Notes: generated from the sequence alone by a model not told the origin. Numbered from the stretch's first letter, positions 51,866 through 60,561 are shown. The stretch: 64,000 bases of DNA from Akkermansiaceae bacterium UBA2367 (GCA_002344525.1 DDTJ01000073.1:2181-66180); one strand, 5' to 3'. Program-made: numbers and translations.

Positions 51866-52621
51866 TCACTTCGCCTTTCTCTTCCAAGCCTTCACGTAAT
51901 CGATCTGGAACTCGGCGGGAAAAACGGTCTCCGGCGTCGGGGCTTCGGCCCATCCGCCGACGGCGAGGTTGAGGAGGAGGAACATGGGGCCGTCGGGCAC
52001 CTGCTCCGTGCTGCGGTGGCGAAGCGTGCCATCGACATACCAGCGGATCTCGCCCGGCTCCCACTCGACGGCGGCGGTGTGGAATCCCTCCGAGAAATCG
52101 ACGCCCTTGAATTCCCCGCTCTGGGAGAGGTTCTTGCCGCCGGGGTTGGCGGGGTCGGCCCAGTGGTGGGCGAAATGGATGTTGTCCGGCTCGTGACAGA
52201 GGATCTCGAGCACGTCGATCTCGGGCGGCCAAGCGGGCGGCTCGGGCAGCAGCCAGAAGGCCGGCCAAAGCCCGCGACCTTTCGGGACTTTGCAGCGGAC
52301 TTCGAAGCGCCCGTAGGTCTGGGAGAACTTGCCCGTGGTCGTCATCATGCCCGAGCGATAGTCACGCTTCGCCCCGTCGTAGTAGGCGGGCTCGTCCTCG
52401 CAACGGATGCACAGGATGCCGTCCCGCACCTCGAAGGCCTTCATGATGTAGGCTTGCAGTTCGTCGTTGCGGACGATGCCCCAGGGGTCCTGCGGAACCC
52501 ATTTCGTGCGGTCGAGTTCCTCGCCGTCGAAGTCGTCGAAAAAGGTCAGTTCCCATTCCGAGGCCTCGCAGGGAATGGAAAGGAGCAGGACGAGAGGAAG
52601 GGGGAGAAGGAGCCGCCGCAT
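51866..52621 (-). CDS. Glycoside hydrolase family 16 endoglucanase
   Basis: A 251-residue secreted beta-glucanase: signal peptide ending at CEASEW, then a GH16 jelly-roll. The catalytic motif EIDVLE (nucleophile and acid/base Glu, with assisting Asp) lies near residue 133. Substrate-side blocks include GRFEVRCKVPKGRGLWPAFWLLP and FHTAAVEWEPGEIRWYVDG. Typical targets are laminarin, agar, carrageenan or beta-glucans. The precise polysaccharide cannot be named. The gene follows the helicase, co-oriented, with a 26-nt gap. Confidence 0.9.
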   Translation of the reverse strand: MRRLLLPLPLVLLLSIPCEASEWELTFFDDFDGEELDRTKWVPQDPWGIVRNDELQAYIMKAFEVRDGILCIRCEDEPAYYDGAKRDYRSGMMTTTGKFSQTYGRFEVRCKVPKGRGLWPAFWLLPEPPAWPPEIDVLEILCHEPDNIHFAHHWADPANPGGKNLSQSGEFKGVDFSEGFHTAAVEWEPGEIRWYVDGTLRHRSTEQVPDGPMFLLLNLAVGGWAEAPTPETVFPAEFQIDYVKAWKRKAK

Positions 52622-52672
52622 CCCCGAATCTCCCCGCCCGACGGGCCTCGCGCAAGCGCCGGGTCGGTCGAA

Positions 52673-53554
52673 TCAGAAATCCTCCTCGCGCCACGAAAGG
52701 AGGTTCGGCCCCTCCTCGCCCGGCTCCTTCCTCAGCAAGCCGTGCCCGTCGAGGAAGGCGTCGATCTCGGCGAGGACGGCCTCGTAGGAGACGGGATCGA
52801 CGTTGAGGTTGAAGAAATCGCGGTCCCTTCCCTCGAACTCGACGAGGCGGCAGGGGCTCTTTTTCCGCTCCATTTTCTCGACAAAGGCGCTCGCCTCCTC
52901 CATGGGCACGACGCGGTCGGCGTTTCCGTGGAGAACGAGCAAGGGCGGTTTTCGCGAGCCAACCAGTCGCGACAGGGACAGCGACCGGGCTTCGGCGGCG
53001 TCGACGCAAAGGTCGTAACCGGGGCCACCGCGAACCACGTCGAAAATCGCGCTGATCAGGACAGCCGCATCGGGCCGGGAACCGGCAGGGTCGAAGGCGG
53101 ACTCGGACGTGGGGAGCGCGGCCCCGAGCGAGGCCGCCCCGGCGAGATTGGCCCCGGCCCCGGCTCCGACGGCGATGAGACGCGCGGGATCGAGGTTCAA
53201 CTCCGCCGTCTGCTCGCGCGCGTAGCGGATCGCGGCGCGGGCGTCGGCGTGCGATTGCGAGGGGCTGGAGCCGGGATGCGAGGCGCGATGGAGGTATTCG
53301 ACAAGGGCACAGACCGCCCCACGCCCGACGTAGTGGAGCGCGTGCGGGGCGAACTGGACGACGCTGCCCCGGTCCCACGCGCCACCGTGGAAAAAGAGAA
53401 AGACCGCTCTCGGCCCGCCTTCGCGGAGATCCTTGGGGAGGAACCAGTGCAGGGCCAGCTCGCCGCCATCGTCGAGGGTCTTGTATACGGAGCGGCGGGC
53501 CTGCTCCAGCAGCAGCCTTTCCCGGTCCTTCAGCCAGTGGAAGTCTTTTTTCAT
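52673..53554 (-). CDS. Degenerate alpha/beta hydrolase (BD-FAE-like, catalytic residues missing)
   Basis: A 293-residue protein with the BD-FAE/HSL fold. The oxyanion motif is intact (FHGGAWDRG near 73), but the nucleophile elbow is GAGAGAN near 128-134, with Gly in place of Ser. The region equivalent to the catalytic His reads EGRDRDFFN near 243, without His. Asp in HGNADRVVP near 209 remains. It is therefore probably a non-catalytic pseudo-esterase, or uses a different residue. There is no signal peptide. The start MKKDFHWL is chosen; the ATG 45 nt upstream lies in the divergent promoter region. Confidence 0.82.
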   Translation of the reverse strand: MKKDFHWLKDRERLLLEQARRSVYKTLDDGGELALHWFLPKDLREGGPRAVFLFFHGGAWDRGSVVQFAPHALHYVGRGAVCALVEYLHRASHPGSSPSQSHADARAAIRYAREQTAELNLDPARLIAVGAGAGANLAGAASLGAALPTSESAFDPAGSRPDAAVLISAIFDVVRGGPGYDLCVDAAEARSLSLSRLVGSRKPPLLVLHGNADRVVPMEEASAFVEKMERKKSPCRLVEFEGRDRDFFNLNVDPVSYEAVLAEIDAFLDGHGLLRKEPGEEGPNLLSWREEDF

Positions 53555-53637
53555 TGCGCCACCCTGCGCCGAGACTAGGACGCGCCGGGACGATTTCAAG
53601 CTGGAAAAGAGGCGGGCCGATGCGCTATCGTCGGGTC

Positions 53638-54537
53638 ATGCACCTTTCCCGTCTCTTCGTGGCCGCCGCCCTCGCCGTCTGCCTCGCCCCCCTCTCCGTC
53701 CGTTCCCAAGCGGGGAACGCCTCCGCCACGCGGCCCGACAACAGCATCCGCGTCAGCCTCGAATCGGCCTACGACGCCTGGCGCCGCGCCATGGACGCCG
53801 GCGATCTCGCGCTGTGGGAGCAGACCACCGCCTTCTCCCGGCAAATCGAGACGCGCAACCGCATCGTCTCCCAGAAGCTACCCTTCCCGCAGGCGCTCTT
53901 CGACGATCCCGTCGGCTCGCCTTCGCTAGGCGGACTCATCGCCCTCGGCGTGCTCTCCACTGGCGACACCGCCACCGCGACCTACTTCGGCAAGGCGAAT
54001 TTCGGCGAGGAGCCGGGCGTGCCCATCTCGGACAACCTCCTCGTGCTGCACTTCCTCCGCGAGGAGGGCAAATGGCTCTTCGACAACCTCCGCATCGTGA
54101 AGATCGGGGGCGACGCCGAGCTCCTCCTGCAAATCCGCAACGCCGACTTCTCCTTCCTCAACGGCGCGGAGTTCCAGCCCGCGCCCTCCCTCCCCCCCCT
54201 GCCTCAGCCGGTCGAGACCCCCGCCTTCGTCGCCGAGGCGTGGATCGACTCGACCGGGCACGAGGTCACAGTCACGGTGAACGGCCATCTCACCGGCACC
54301 TTCAAGAACGCCAAAGTCACCGAGCTGGTCATGGGCGGGCTGCGGCGCGGCGGCAACAGCGTCAAAATCGAATCACGCCTCCTCCCCGAAGCCGGGCGGG
54401 GTGGCAACAGCCCCAAGGTCGAAGTCGCCATCTACGCCGCCGAGGACCCCGCTGGCCAAGCCAAGCGCGTCTATCATTTCCGACCGACAGCAGCGGTGCC
54501 GCCCGTCACCACCGAGCAGTTCGAGGTCGGCAACTGA
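53638..54537 (+). CDS. Hypothetical secreted protein
   Basis: A 299-residue protein with a signal peptide of about 23 residues (cleavage near SQAGNA). The mature N-terminal domain (about 35-160) resembles a small alpha/beta fold with DAWRRAMDAGDLALWEQTTAF; the C-terminal part (about 185-290) is a beta-rich domain with WIDSTGHEVTVTVNGHL. No catalytic motif. The pattern is found as a conserved hypothetical in PVC bacteria. It is divergent from the degenerate esterase, sharing an 83-nt promoter gap. Confidence 0.65.
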   Translation: MHLSRLFVAAALAVCLAPLSVRSQAGNASATRPDNSIRVSLESAYDAWRRAMDAGDLALWEQTTAFSRQIETRNRIVSQKLPFPQALFDDPVGSPSLGGLIALGVLSTGDTATATYFGKANFGEEPGVPISDNLLVLHFLREEGKWLFDNLRIVKIGGDAELLLQIRNADFSFLNGAEFQPAPSLPPLPQPVETPAFVAEAWIDSTGHEVTVTVNGHLTGTFKNAKVTELVMGGLRRGGNSVKIESRLLPEAGRGGNSPKVEVAIYAAEDPAGQAKRVYHFRPTAAVPPVTTEQFEVGN

Positions 54538-54546
54538 CTCCAACCC

Positions 54547-55323
54547 TTACGCCCCCTTGGCCGCCCCGTCCTTCGGCGGCCACGTCTTCGGATCGAGGTG
54601 GGAAAGCACCGAATACACCCCCTCCTTCTCCACAGGCAAGAGGGTCTCGTCCTTTTCCAGCATTGTCCGGAGGATCTCGACGAGGCGGGGATGGCGCTCG
54701 GCGTTCGCCAAGAGCGCCTCGTGCGCGAAATGGGGCAGGTGCTTGTAGAGAGGCACATATCCATCCGGCACATCGACGTCCTCCGGCTTGTCCGGGGCGT
54801 CACGGAAGCGGAAGGCGATGACGATGCGGCGGATCGCGGTCTCGGACCCGGTGGCGTAGTAGAAGCCCCAGAGCATGTCCATGGTCCCTTGCTTGTCGAG
54901 AGGCATCTCCAATATCTTCCGGGTCTCGCGCTTCTGCTCGTCGTAGGCCGACCCGAAGGCGTCCCGCAAGATCGTGTCGGCCTCCTCCGTCCGCGAGAAG
55001 AGCATCGCGGTGTGGAGCACCTGCATCTGCTTGGGATCGAGGCCGGAGAGCGCTTCATACCACTCCTTCAGCCGCTCCCGGTTCTGCCGGATCACTTGGC
55101 TGGCGAAAGCGATCAGGGCGGGCTTGGCATGATCGTTGTCGAGCGTGCCATCGCCGGCCCAATCCTTCATCTGCTCGACGAAGCGCTCCGGATCGGGATT
55201 TTCGTAGTAATGTTCGAGCCAGTCCTTCTCCCCCGACGCGGGACCGGGCGGGGTCTCCTGCGGAATCGCGATGGACGGCAGGATGGCGAGGACGAGCAGG
55301 AGATGGGGAAAAGAGAGGCGCAT
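54547..55323 (-). CDS. Hypothetical secreted helical protein
   Basis: A 258-residue protein with an N-terminal signal peptide ending near IAIPQETP. The mature part is alpha-helical and acidic and contains WLEHYYENPDPERFVEQMKDW near its start and a KHLPHFAHEALLANAERHP segment. No domain is recognised. It converges with the previous gene, nine bases away. The start MRLSFPHL opens directly into the signal peptide; the upstream extension would cross the rpsN promoter. Confidence 0.65.
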   Translation of the reverse strand: MRLSFPHLLLVLAILPSIAIPQETPPGPASGEKDWLEHYYENPDPERFVEQMKDWAGDGTLDNDHAKPALIAFASQVIRQNRERLKEWYEALSGLDPKQMQVLHTAMLFSRTEEADTILRDAFGSAYDEQKRETRKILEMPLDKQGTMDMLWGFYYATGSETAIRRIVIAFRFRDAPDKPEDVDVPDGYVPLYKHLPHFAHEALLANAERHPRLVEILRTMLEKDETLLPVEKEGVYSVLSHLDPKTWPPKDGAAKGA

Positions 55324-55421
55324 TGCGATGAGAGAAGCACAGACGGGGACGCTTTGGCGAGCCGAAATGTTCATTTTCTGCTTGAATCCCTGGCAGAAAG
55401 CGTAAATTTCCCACCCCCACC

Positions 55422-55691
55422 ATGGCAAAACAAAGTTGGATCACCCGGAACCAGCGCAAAGCGCGCACCGTAGCAAAATACGCCAAGCTTCGCGAGAAGC
55501 TGAAGGCGGAGAAGGACTACGACGGTCTCACCCTGCTGCCGCGTGATGCCAGCCCGACCCGGGTGGTGAACCGCTGCGAAGTTACCGGTCGCCGTCGCGG
55601 CTACCTGCGTCGCTTCAGGATGTCTCGGATCACCTTCCGCGAAATGGCCTCCCACGGTCTCATCCCCGGCGTGACCAAGTCCAGTTGGTAA
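55422..55691 (+). CDS. rpsN: 30S ribosomal protein S14
   Basis: An 89-residue S14, the zinc-free (C-minus) form: no CxxC pairs are present. Diagnostic segments are the N-terminal MAKQSWITRNQRKAR and the C-terminal RCEVTGRRRGYLRRF, ending REMASHGLIPGVTKSSW. It assembles into the 30S head. It is outside any ribosomal operon, between unrelated genes. There is no Shine-Dalgarno sequence before the ATG; a weak TTGAAT...TAAATT pair with a 15-nt spacer lies about 15-40 bases upstream, implying a very short leader. A terminator follows. Confidence 0.95.
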   Translation: MAKQSWITRNQRKARTVAKYAKLREKLKAEKDYDGLTLLPRDASPTRVVNRCEVTGRRRGYLRRFRMSRITFREMASHGLIPGVTKSSW

Positions 55692-55721
55692 GCGAGTCGC
55701 CCTCGTGACCGAAACGAAGAG

Positions 55722-55748
55722 GCGGAGCCGTCAGGTTCCGCTTTTTTT
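55722..55748 (+). terminator. Intrinsic terminator after rpsN
   Basis: GCGGAGCC at 55722-55729 pairs with GGTTCCGC at 55734-55741 (one G-U pair) around GTCA, followed by seven T at 55742-55748. It lies 31 nt after the rpsN stop. Confidence 0.85.
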
Positions 55749-55760
55749 GTCCCTTGCTCT

Positions 55761-55798
55761 CGGGCTTCGAACTCCGGATTTTGGGTTTCGGATTTGAA
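55761..55798. repeat. Dispersed repeat of the GGATTTTGGGTTTCGGATTT type
   Basis: Same word family as at 15767, 26384 and 26516, just after the rpsN terminator and ending near the FmdB-like start. Confidence 0.65.
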
Positions 55799-55826
55799 AG
55801 TCCCCGCCGACAGCGGATGTTTCCCC

Positions 55827-56081
55827 ATGCCCCTCTACGAATACATCACAACGGACTCGGAGAAAGGCTGCCGCATCTGCCGCCAAGGTTTCGAACTGCG
55901 TCGCCCGCTCGACCGCCCGCCGCTGGATCTCTGCCCCCTTTGCCGGAATCCGGTGAAAAAGCTCCTCTCGAAGGGCGTCACCTCGCCCAAAATCGCGAAA
56001 CCCCTCTCCGTCACCGACGCGAAGAAAGCGGGCTTCACCGTCTTGGAACGCCGCGACCAAGGCACCTACGAGAAGCTTTGA
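55827..56081 (+). CDS. FmdB-like zinc-ribbon protein
   Basis: An 84-residue protein of the FmdB/regulatory zinc-ribbon family: N-terminal MPLYEYITTD followed by the zinc-binding pairs CRIC (about 16-19) and CPLC (about 37-40). The start at MPLYEY is the family start; the ORF is open 33 bases further. Function is uncertain; this family often accompanies other regulators. Confidence 0.82.
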   Translation: MPLYEYITTDSEKGCRICRQGFELRRPLDRPPLDLCPLCRNPVKKLLSKGVTSPKIAKPLSVTDAKKAGFTVLERRDQGTYEKL

Positions 56082-56085
56082 GCTT

Positions 56086-56178
56086 GGAGGGGGGCTTTCC
56101 AAGTCCCCACCGCTGGTTTTGCGTCGGTTGGCTCCGTCCCAAAGCTTCCGCCCACGGGGACTTGGAAAGTCCCCCTCC
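56086..56178. repeat. Inverted repeat with 23-nt arms next to the FmdB-like gene
   Basis: Arms 56086-56108 and 56156-56178, of type GGGACTTTCCAAGTCCCC, are reverse complements at 22 of 23 positions, with a 47-nt spacer. Both arms include an internal near-palindrome. It sits after the FmdB-like stop and before the fusA terminator. Confidence 0.85.
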
Positions 56179-56204
56179 CAGTAGAGATCCCCTCGAAAGC
56201 CGCA

Positions 56205-56236
56205 CGAAAAAAGGCCGGGCGACGCCCGGCCTTTTC
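56205..56236 (-). terminator. Strong intrinsic terminator for fusA (bidirectional)
   Basis: AAAAGGCCGGGCG at 56209-56221 pairs with CGCCCGGCCTTTT at 56223-56235 around a single A. Read on the minus strand it ends with six T, a near-ideal terminator for fusA, whose stop is at 56267. On the plus strand it offers four T and could also stop the FmdB-like transcript. Confidence 0.9.
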
Positions 56237-56266
56237 CGAATTGAGTCCGTTGCGTGAAACTTCCGC

Positions 56267-58363
56267 TCAGCGGGCCGCGTCGGCTGCCGCCTTGGCGGCG
56301 GCGGCTTTGGCGATGATGTCGTCGGAGATGTTCCTCGGACAGGGCGCGTAATGCGAGAACTCCATGGAGAACTGCCCGCGACCGGAGGTCATGGTGCGGA
56401 GGTCGCCGATGTAGCCGAACATTTCGCTGAGCGGGGCATCGGCCTTCACGCGCACCCCGGTCGGGCCGGAGTCCTGCGATTTGATCATGCCGCGGCGGCG
56501 GTTGAGGTCGCCGATAACGTCGCCGACGTGGTTATCGGGGGTAAAGACGTCGATCTTCATGATCGGCTCCAGAATCTGTGGAGCGCACTTGGGAATGGTC
56601 TGGCGGTAGCCGGCCTTCGCCGCCACCTCGAAGGCGATGGCCGAGGAGTCCACCGCGTGGAAACCACCGTCTAGCAGGGTCACCTTGAAGTCGAGCAGGG
56701 GATAGCCCGCGAGGGTGCCCTTCTCCTTCGAGAGGCGGAAGCCCTTCTCGATGGCGGGCCAGAATTCCTTGGGCACGTTGCCGCCGACGACCTTCGATTC
56801 GAAGATGAATCCGGTGCCGGGCTCGCCGGGCTCGATCATGTAGTCGATCTTGCCATACTGGCCGGAGCCGCCGGACTGCTTCTTGTGGGTGTAGGAGTCG
56901 TTCGTCGCCTTGGTGATGGTCTCGCGGTAGGCGACCTGCGGCGCACCGACCTCGACCTCGACCTTGTGGGTGCGCTTGAGGATGTCCACCTTGATGTCGA
57001 GGTGCAGTTCGCCCATGCCCTTGAGGATGGTCTCGCCGGTCTCCTGGTCGGTCTCGACGTGGAAGGAGGGGTCCTCGCGCACCATCTTCGCGATGGCTTC
57101 GCCGAGCTTCTCCGAGGCGCTCTTGTCCTTCGGCGCGACGGCGATGGAGATGACCGGATCGGGGAAGACCATGGGCTCAAGCGTCGCCGGGTCCTTCGGA
57201 TCGCAGAGGGTGTGTCCGGTCTGCACGTTCTTCAGCCCGACGAGGGCAACGATGTCGCCCGCCGAGGCTCCGTCGAGCTCCTGGCGCGAGTTCGCGTGCA
57301 TCTCGACGATGCGGCCGACGCGCTCGGTCTTTCCGGTGAAGGTGTTCAGCAGGGTGTCGCCCTTGCTCAGCTTGCCGGAGTAGACGCGGGTGAAGGTCAG
57401 GGCGCCATACTGGTCGTCCATGATCTTGAAGGCGAGGGCGCGCAGCGGGGCGTCGGGGGTGACAACGGCGAACTTGCCGGTCTCGTTGCCTTCGAGGTCG
57501 ACCTCGGGCTGGGGGTTCACCTCGGTGGGGCTGGGGAGGTAGTCCACGACGGCGTCGAGAACGAGCTGCATGCCCTTGTTCTTGAAGGCCGAACCGCAGA
57601 AAGTGGGGAAGAATTTCAGGGCAATGGTGCCTTTGCGGATGCACTTCTTGAGCGTCTCGGCATCGGGCTCGTTGCCTTCGAGGTAGGCTTCCATGACCTC
57701 GTCGTCCTGCTCCACGGCGGTCTCGACGAGCTCGGCACGGTATTGCTCGACCTTGTCCTTCATGTCGGCGGGGATCTCCTCGATCTTGTAGTTCTCCGGC
57801 TGGCCGGAGTCGTCCCAGACCCACGCCTCGCGGGTGATCAGGTTGACGACGCCCTTGAACTGGTCTTCCTCGCCGATGGGCAGGACCATGACGAGCGGCT
57901 TGGCCCCGAGCACTTTCTTGATCTGCTCGACGACGCGGTAGAAGTCCGCGCCGATGCGGTCGAGCTTGTTCACGAAGATGATGCGGGAGACCTTGGAGTC
58001 GTTGGCGTAGCGCCAGTTCGTCTCGGACTGGGGCTCGACGCCGCCGGAGCCGCAGAAGACACCGATGCCGCCGTCGAGCACTTTCAGGGAGCGATAGACC
58101 TCGATGGTGAAATCGACGTGGCCGGGAGTGTCGATCACGTTGAAGCGGTGGTCGTTCCAGAAGCAGGTGGTGGCGGCGGACTGGATCGTGATGCCGCGCT
58201 CGGCCTCCTGCTCCATGAAGTCCATGGTCGATTCGCCGTCGTGGACCTCGCCCAGCTTGTGGATTTTGCCCGTGAGCTTGAGAATGCGCTCCGTGGTCGT
58301 GGTCTTGCCGGCGTCGACGTGCGCGAAAATGCCGATGTTTCTGTATTTGGAGAGGTCTGTCAT
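56267..58363 (-). CDS. fusA: Translation elongation factor G
   Basis: A 698-residue GTPase that drives ribosomal translocation. G1 AHVDAGKT near residue 16, switch II DTPGHVDF near 77-84, G4 NKLD near 131, domain IV-V segments such as GGSGQYG and RGRGQFSMEF-like pattern are all present. It is outside any str operon: no rpsL, rpsG or tuf is adjacent. It starts without a Shine-Dalgarno sequence and ends 31 nt before a strong terminator. Canonical rather than paralogue form (full switch regions). Confidence 0.97.
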   Translation of the reverse strand: MTDLSKYRNIGIFAHVDAGKTTTTERILKLTGKIHKLGEVHDGESTMDFMEQEAERGITIQSAATTCFWNDHRFNVIDTPGHVDFTIEVYRSLKVLDGGIGVFCGSGGVEPQSETNWRYANDSKVSRIIFVNKLDRIGADFYRVVEQIKKVLGAKPLVMVLPIGEEDQFKGVVNLITREAWVWDDSGQPENYKIEEIPADMKDKVEQYRAELVETAVEQDDEVMEAYLEGNEPDAETLKKCIRKGTIALKFFPTFCGSAFKNKGMQLVLDAVVDYLPSPTEVNPQPEVDLEGNETGKFAVVTPDAPLRALAFKIMDDQYGALTFTRVYSGKLSKGDTLLNTFTGKTERVGRIVEMHANSRQELDGASAGDIVALVGLKNVQTGHTLCDPKDPATLEPMVFPDPVISIAVAPKDKSASEKLGEAIAKMVREDPSFHVETDQETGETILKGMGELHLDIKVDILKRTHKVEVEVGAPQVAYRETITKATNDSYTHKKQSGGSGQYGKIDYMIEPGEPGTGFIFESKVVGGNVPKEFWPAIEKGFRLSKEKGTLAGYPLLDFKVTLLDGGFHAVDSSAIAFEVAAKAGYRQTIPKCAPQILEPIMKIDVFTPDNHVGDVIGDLNRRRGMIKSQDSGPTGVRVKADAPLSEMFGYIGDLRTMTSGRGQFSMEFSHYAPCPRNISDDIIAKAAAAKAAADAAR

Positions 58364-58481
58364 CTACTGGAGGGTTGGGATCGAACCGAATTTTTGGAGC
58401 GGGTAGTGTTGTGCAAAGCGGCCCGAAGGCAAGCGGGAATTAGTTGGGGCCTGTGGAGGCGGCGGCCCCGCCGCTTCCACT

Positions 58482-58588
58482 CTCCTGCTCATACTCCCTA
58501 CTCCTTACTCTTACTCCTCCCTGCTCTAGCCCAAAATCGGGGAGTAAGAGTAAGAGTAAGAGTAAGGAGTAGGGAGTATGAGCAGGAG
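58482..58588. repeat. Inverted repeat with 36/48-nt arms of GAGTAA units
   Basis: Left arm 58482-58517 (36 nt) is complementary to right arm 58541-58588 (48 nt) except that the right arm carries 12 extra bases (two more six-base units). A 23-nt loop separates them. It shares the words GAGTAAGAGTAAGGAGTA with the element at 24187-24263. It lies between the SGNH hydrolase end and the fusA start on the minus strand. Confidence 0.9.
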
Positions 58589-58598
58589 GGGTTCCAAG

Positions 58599-59768
58599 CT
58601 ACACCCCCCGCAACCAAGCATAAACCGCATCGCCGATCTGCTTGTAGCCCGCCGGAGAGGGATGGACGCCGTTGTTCTGCCGGGTCACTTCAGTTTCCGT
58701 CCGGGCATGCGCCGGAGCCGTCGCCGAGGGGAAGCCGTGGACCGGGTCGAGATTCAGATGCGCCGGGACGAGATCGATCCCTGCCTTCTCCCGCCCCGAA
58801 AAGGTCTCGACCATGCGCCCGACGAGACGGTGGCGGTTGCGCAGATACTGCCAGCGGGTCTGGTTGCTGCCGTAGTTCGCCCCGAAAGCGTCCTGGCTCG
58901 CGGCGGGCGGCATAGGCAGGAGGAGACCGATGCGGGTGTCCGCCCCCGCCTCGCGGATTTGCGCGAGGAGGGTCTCGGTGTGGCGGACGAAGAGGTCGAT
59001 ACGCTCCTCGATGGTCTCGTCGGTGGCGTGAAAGGTGTCGTTGCAACCGAGAAGGATCGTGACGAAATCGGGGGCGGCCCCCTCGTTGAACTCGCCGTAG
59101 TAGCGGGCGAGGTCGAAGCGGGGCTTCTCGTCGGACGGGTCTTGGTAGAGGAAGGGGCTGCCGCATTCCTTGGCGGGACCGCCGCGGGCCTTGCCAGTGT
59201 AATGGGTCGCGAAGCGCTTCGCCGTCCAGCCGCCGTAGCCTTCGTGGCGGACTTCGCCGAGGGGCTTGCCCTCCTCCGCCCCCGGACCGCGCGTGCCGAC
59301 GAGCTTCAGGGGCAGGCCGTCCTCCTTCGCGAGCTCCAGCACCCGCGCCGGGTAGACCGAGGCGGCGGTGAGGCTGTCGCCGACGATGAGGAGGCTGAGA
59401 GGCCGGTCGGGAGCGCTCGCCAACGCCCGGGGCCGCACCCGCACCGTGGTCGAGGCGCGGGCGACGACCGCGTTGCCGCCGTCCCGCAGTTCGAGGCGCA
59501 GGGCGTGGTCGCCGACATCCTCCGGTTTTGGCGTCCAAGTCCAGCGGGCGTTCTGCTGCGCCCCTCTCGCGGAGACGACGTCCGGCACGACTGCGGCGGG
59601 ATTGAGAAGGAGGAAGGCGTTCTCGAAATAGAGGTTCGCCTCCAACCTCTCCAGCGCATGGATCGCCGGAGGGAGGAGCAGCCTCGCCTCGCCGGGGAGA
59701 TCGCCGTTTTCGCCGCGAGCGGACAGGAAGGCGAGCAGGAGGGGCAGGATGGGGAAAAGGCGGTTCAT
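58599..59768 (-). CDS. Secreted SGNH/GDSL hydrolase
   Basis: A 389-residue exported esterase-type protein. A signal peptide (about 18 residues) and an N-terminal domain of about 100 residues precede the SGNH domain: block I IVGDSLTAAS near 127, a Gly in block II, block III GCNDT near 239 and block V NGVHPS near 367 with the catalytic His. Such proteins deacetylate carbohydrates or cleave other esters. The stop lies 11 nt from an inverted-repeat element. Confidence 0.88.
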   Translation of the reverse strand: MNRLFPILPLLLAFLSARGENGDLPGEARLLLPPAIHALERLEANLYFENAFLLLNPAAVVPDVVSARGAQQNARWTWTPKPEDVGDHALRLELRDGGNAVVARASTTVRVRPRALASAPDRPLSLLIVGDSLTAASVYPARVLELAKEDGLPLKLVGTRGPGAEEGKPLGEVRHEGYGGWTAKRFATHYTGKARGGPAKECGSPFLYQDPSDEKPRFDLARYYGEFNEGAAPDFVTILLGCNDTFHATDETIEERIDLFVRHTETLLAQIREAGADTRIGLLLPMPPAASQDAFGANYGSNQTRWQYLRNRHRLVGRMVETFSGREKAGIDLVPAHLNLDPVHGFPSATAPAHARTETEVTRQNNGVHPSPAGYKQIGDAVYAWLRGV

Positions 59769-59834
59769 GCGGAAACTCTCGGTAGACGGGGAAAGGCGGC
59801 AAGGGGCGGAAATCGGGCGGGCGCTTCTCCGCCG

Positions 59835-60485
59835 CTACTTGGCCACGGCCATCGCCTCGCGGGCGTCCGCCTCGATCCGCTGCCAGTCCCGCGCTTGGAT
59901 GGCTTCGCGGGGGGCGATCCAGCTCCCGCCGACGGCGGCGACGAGGTCGGAGTCGAGCCAAGTCTTCAAATTGCCGAGATGGATGCCGCCGAGAGGCACG
60001 AACTTCGGCCCGAGATGGGCGAACGGCGCGGCGATGTTTTTCAGATGGGCGAGGCCACCGGCGGATTCGGCGGGGAAGAACTTCAGGAGACGGCAACCCT
60101 CGCGGATCGCGACATCGACGTCGGTCGGGGTCATCACGCCGGGACCGAAAGGCAGGCCCGCCTCCGCCGCCCGGCGGATGATCTCGGGATTCACCCCCGG
60201 CGACACGCCGAACTCGGCCCCGGCGGCGAGGGCGGGCGCGATCTGGTCGGTCGAAAGGATCGTGCCGAGGCCGAGGCGCATGTCGGGGCAGGCCGCACGG
60301 ATCGCGGCGGCGGCGGCGAAGGCGGCGGGGGTGCGCAGCGTCAGCTCCATCGCGGTGACGCCGCCGCGCAGGAGGGCCTCGGCGAGAGGCACGGCGGACT
60401 CAGCTTCATCGATGACGAGCACGGCGATGAGACGGGCATCGGCGAGCGCCTGGCCGATGCCGGATTCGGGGACGAGTTGGCTCAT
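59835..60485 (-). CDS. eda: 2-Keto-3-deoxy-6-phosphogluconate aldolase (KDPG/KHG aldolase)
   Basis: A 216-residue TIM-barrel class I aldolase that cleaves KDPG to pyruvate and glyceraldehyde 3-phosphate. The catalytic Glu is in AMELTLRT near 47 and the Schiff-base Lys in LLKFFPAE near 135, with GVSPG and GGI-type phosphate-binding blocks. Its divergent neighbour is the second cytochrome c protein. The Entner-Doudoroff gene edd is not in the window. The start MSQLVPES gives the usual family length. Confidence 0.92.
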   Translation of the reverse strand: MSQLVPESGIGQALADARLIAVLVIDEAESAVPLAEALLRGGVTAMELTLRTPAAFAAAAAIRAACPDMRLGLGTILSTDQIAPALAAGAEFGVSPGVNPEIIRRAAEAGLPFGPGVMTPTDVDVAIREGCRLLKFFPAESAGGLAHLKNIAAPFAHLGPKFVPLGGIHLGNLKTWLDSDLVAAVGGSWIAPREAIQARDWQRIEADAREAMAVAK

Positions 60486-60561
60486 GGGGAAGAAGAGGGC
60501 GGAGGCTGGCCCGGCTTTCGGCGGGTTGAAAAGGATGGACACGGATGGGATACTCCCTTTC

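Noticed and set aside
49188..51899. A very long plus-strand open frame antisense to the helicase gene
   Set aside because: It has biased Ala/Gly/Glu/Arg composition without motifs and mirrors the codon structure of the helicase on the other strand; such shadow frames are expected in high-GC DNA. Similar antisense frames over the symporter, VWA and cytochrome c genes were rejected for the same reason.
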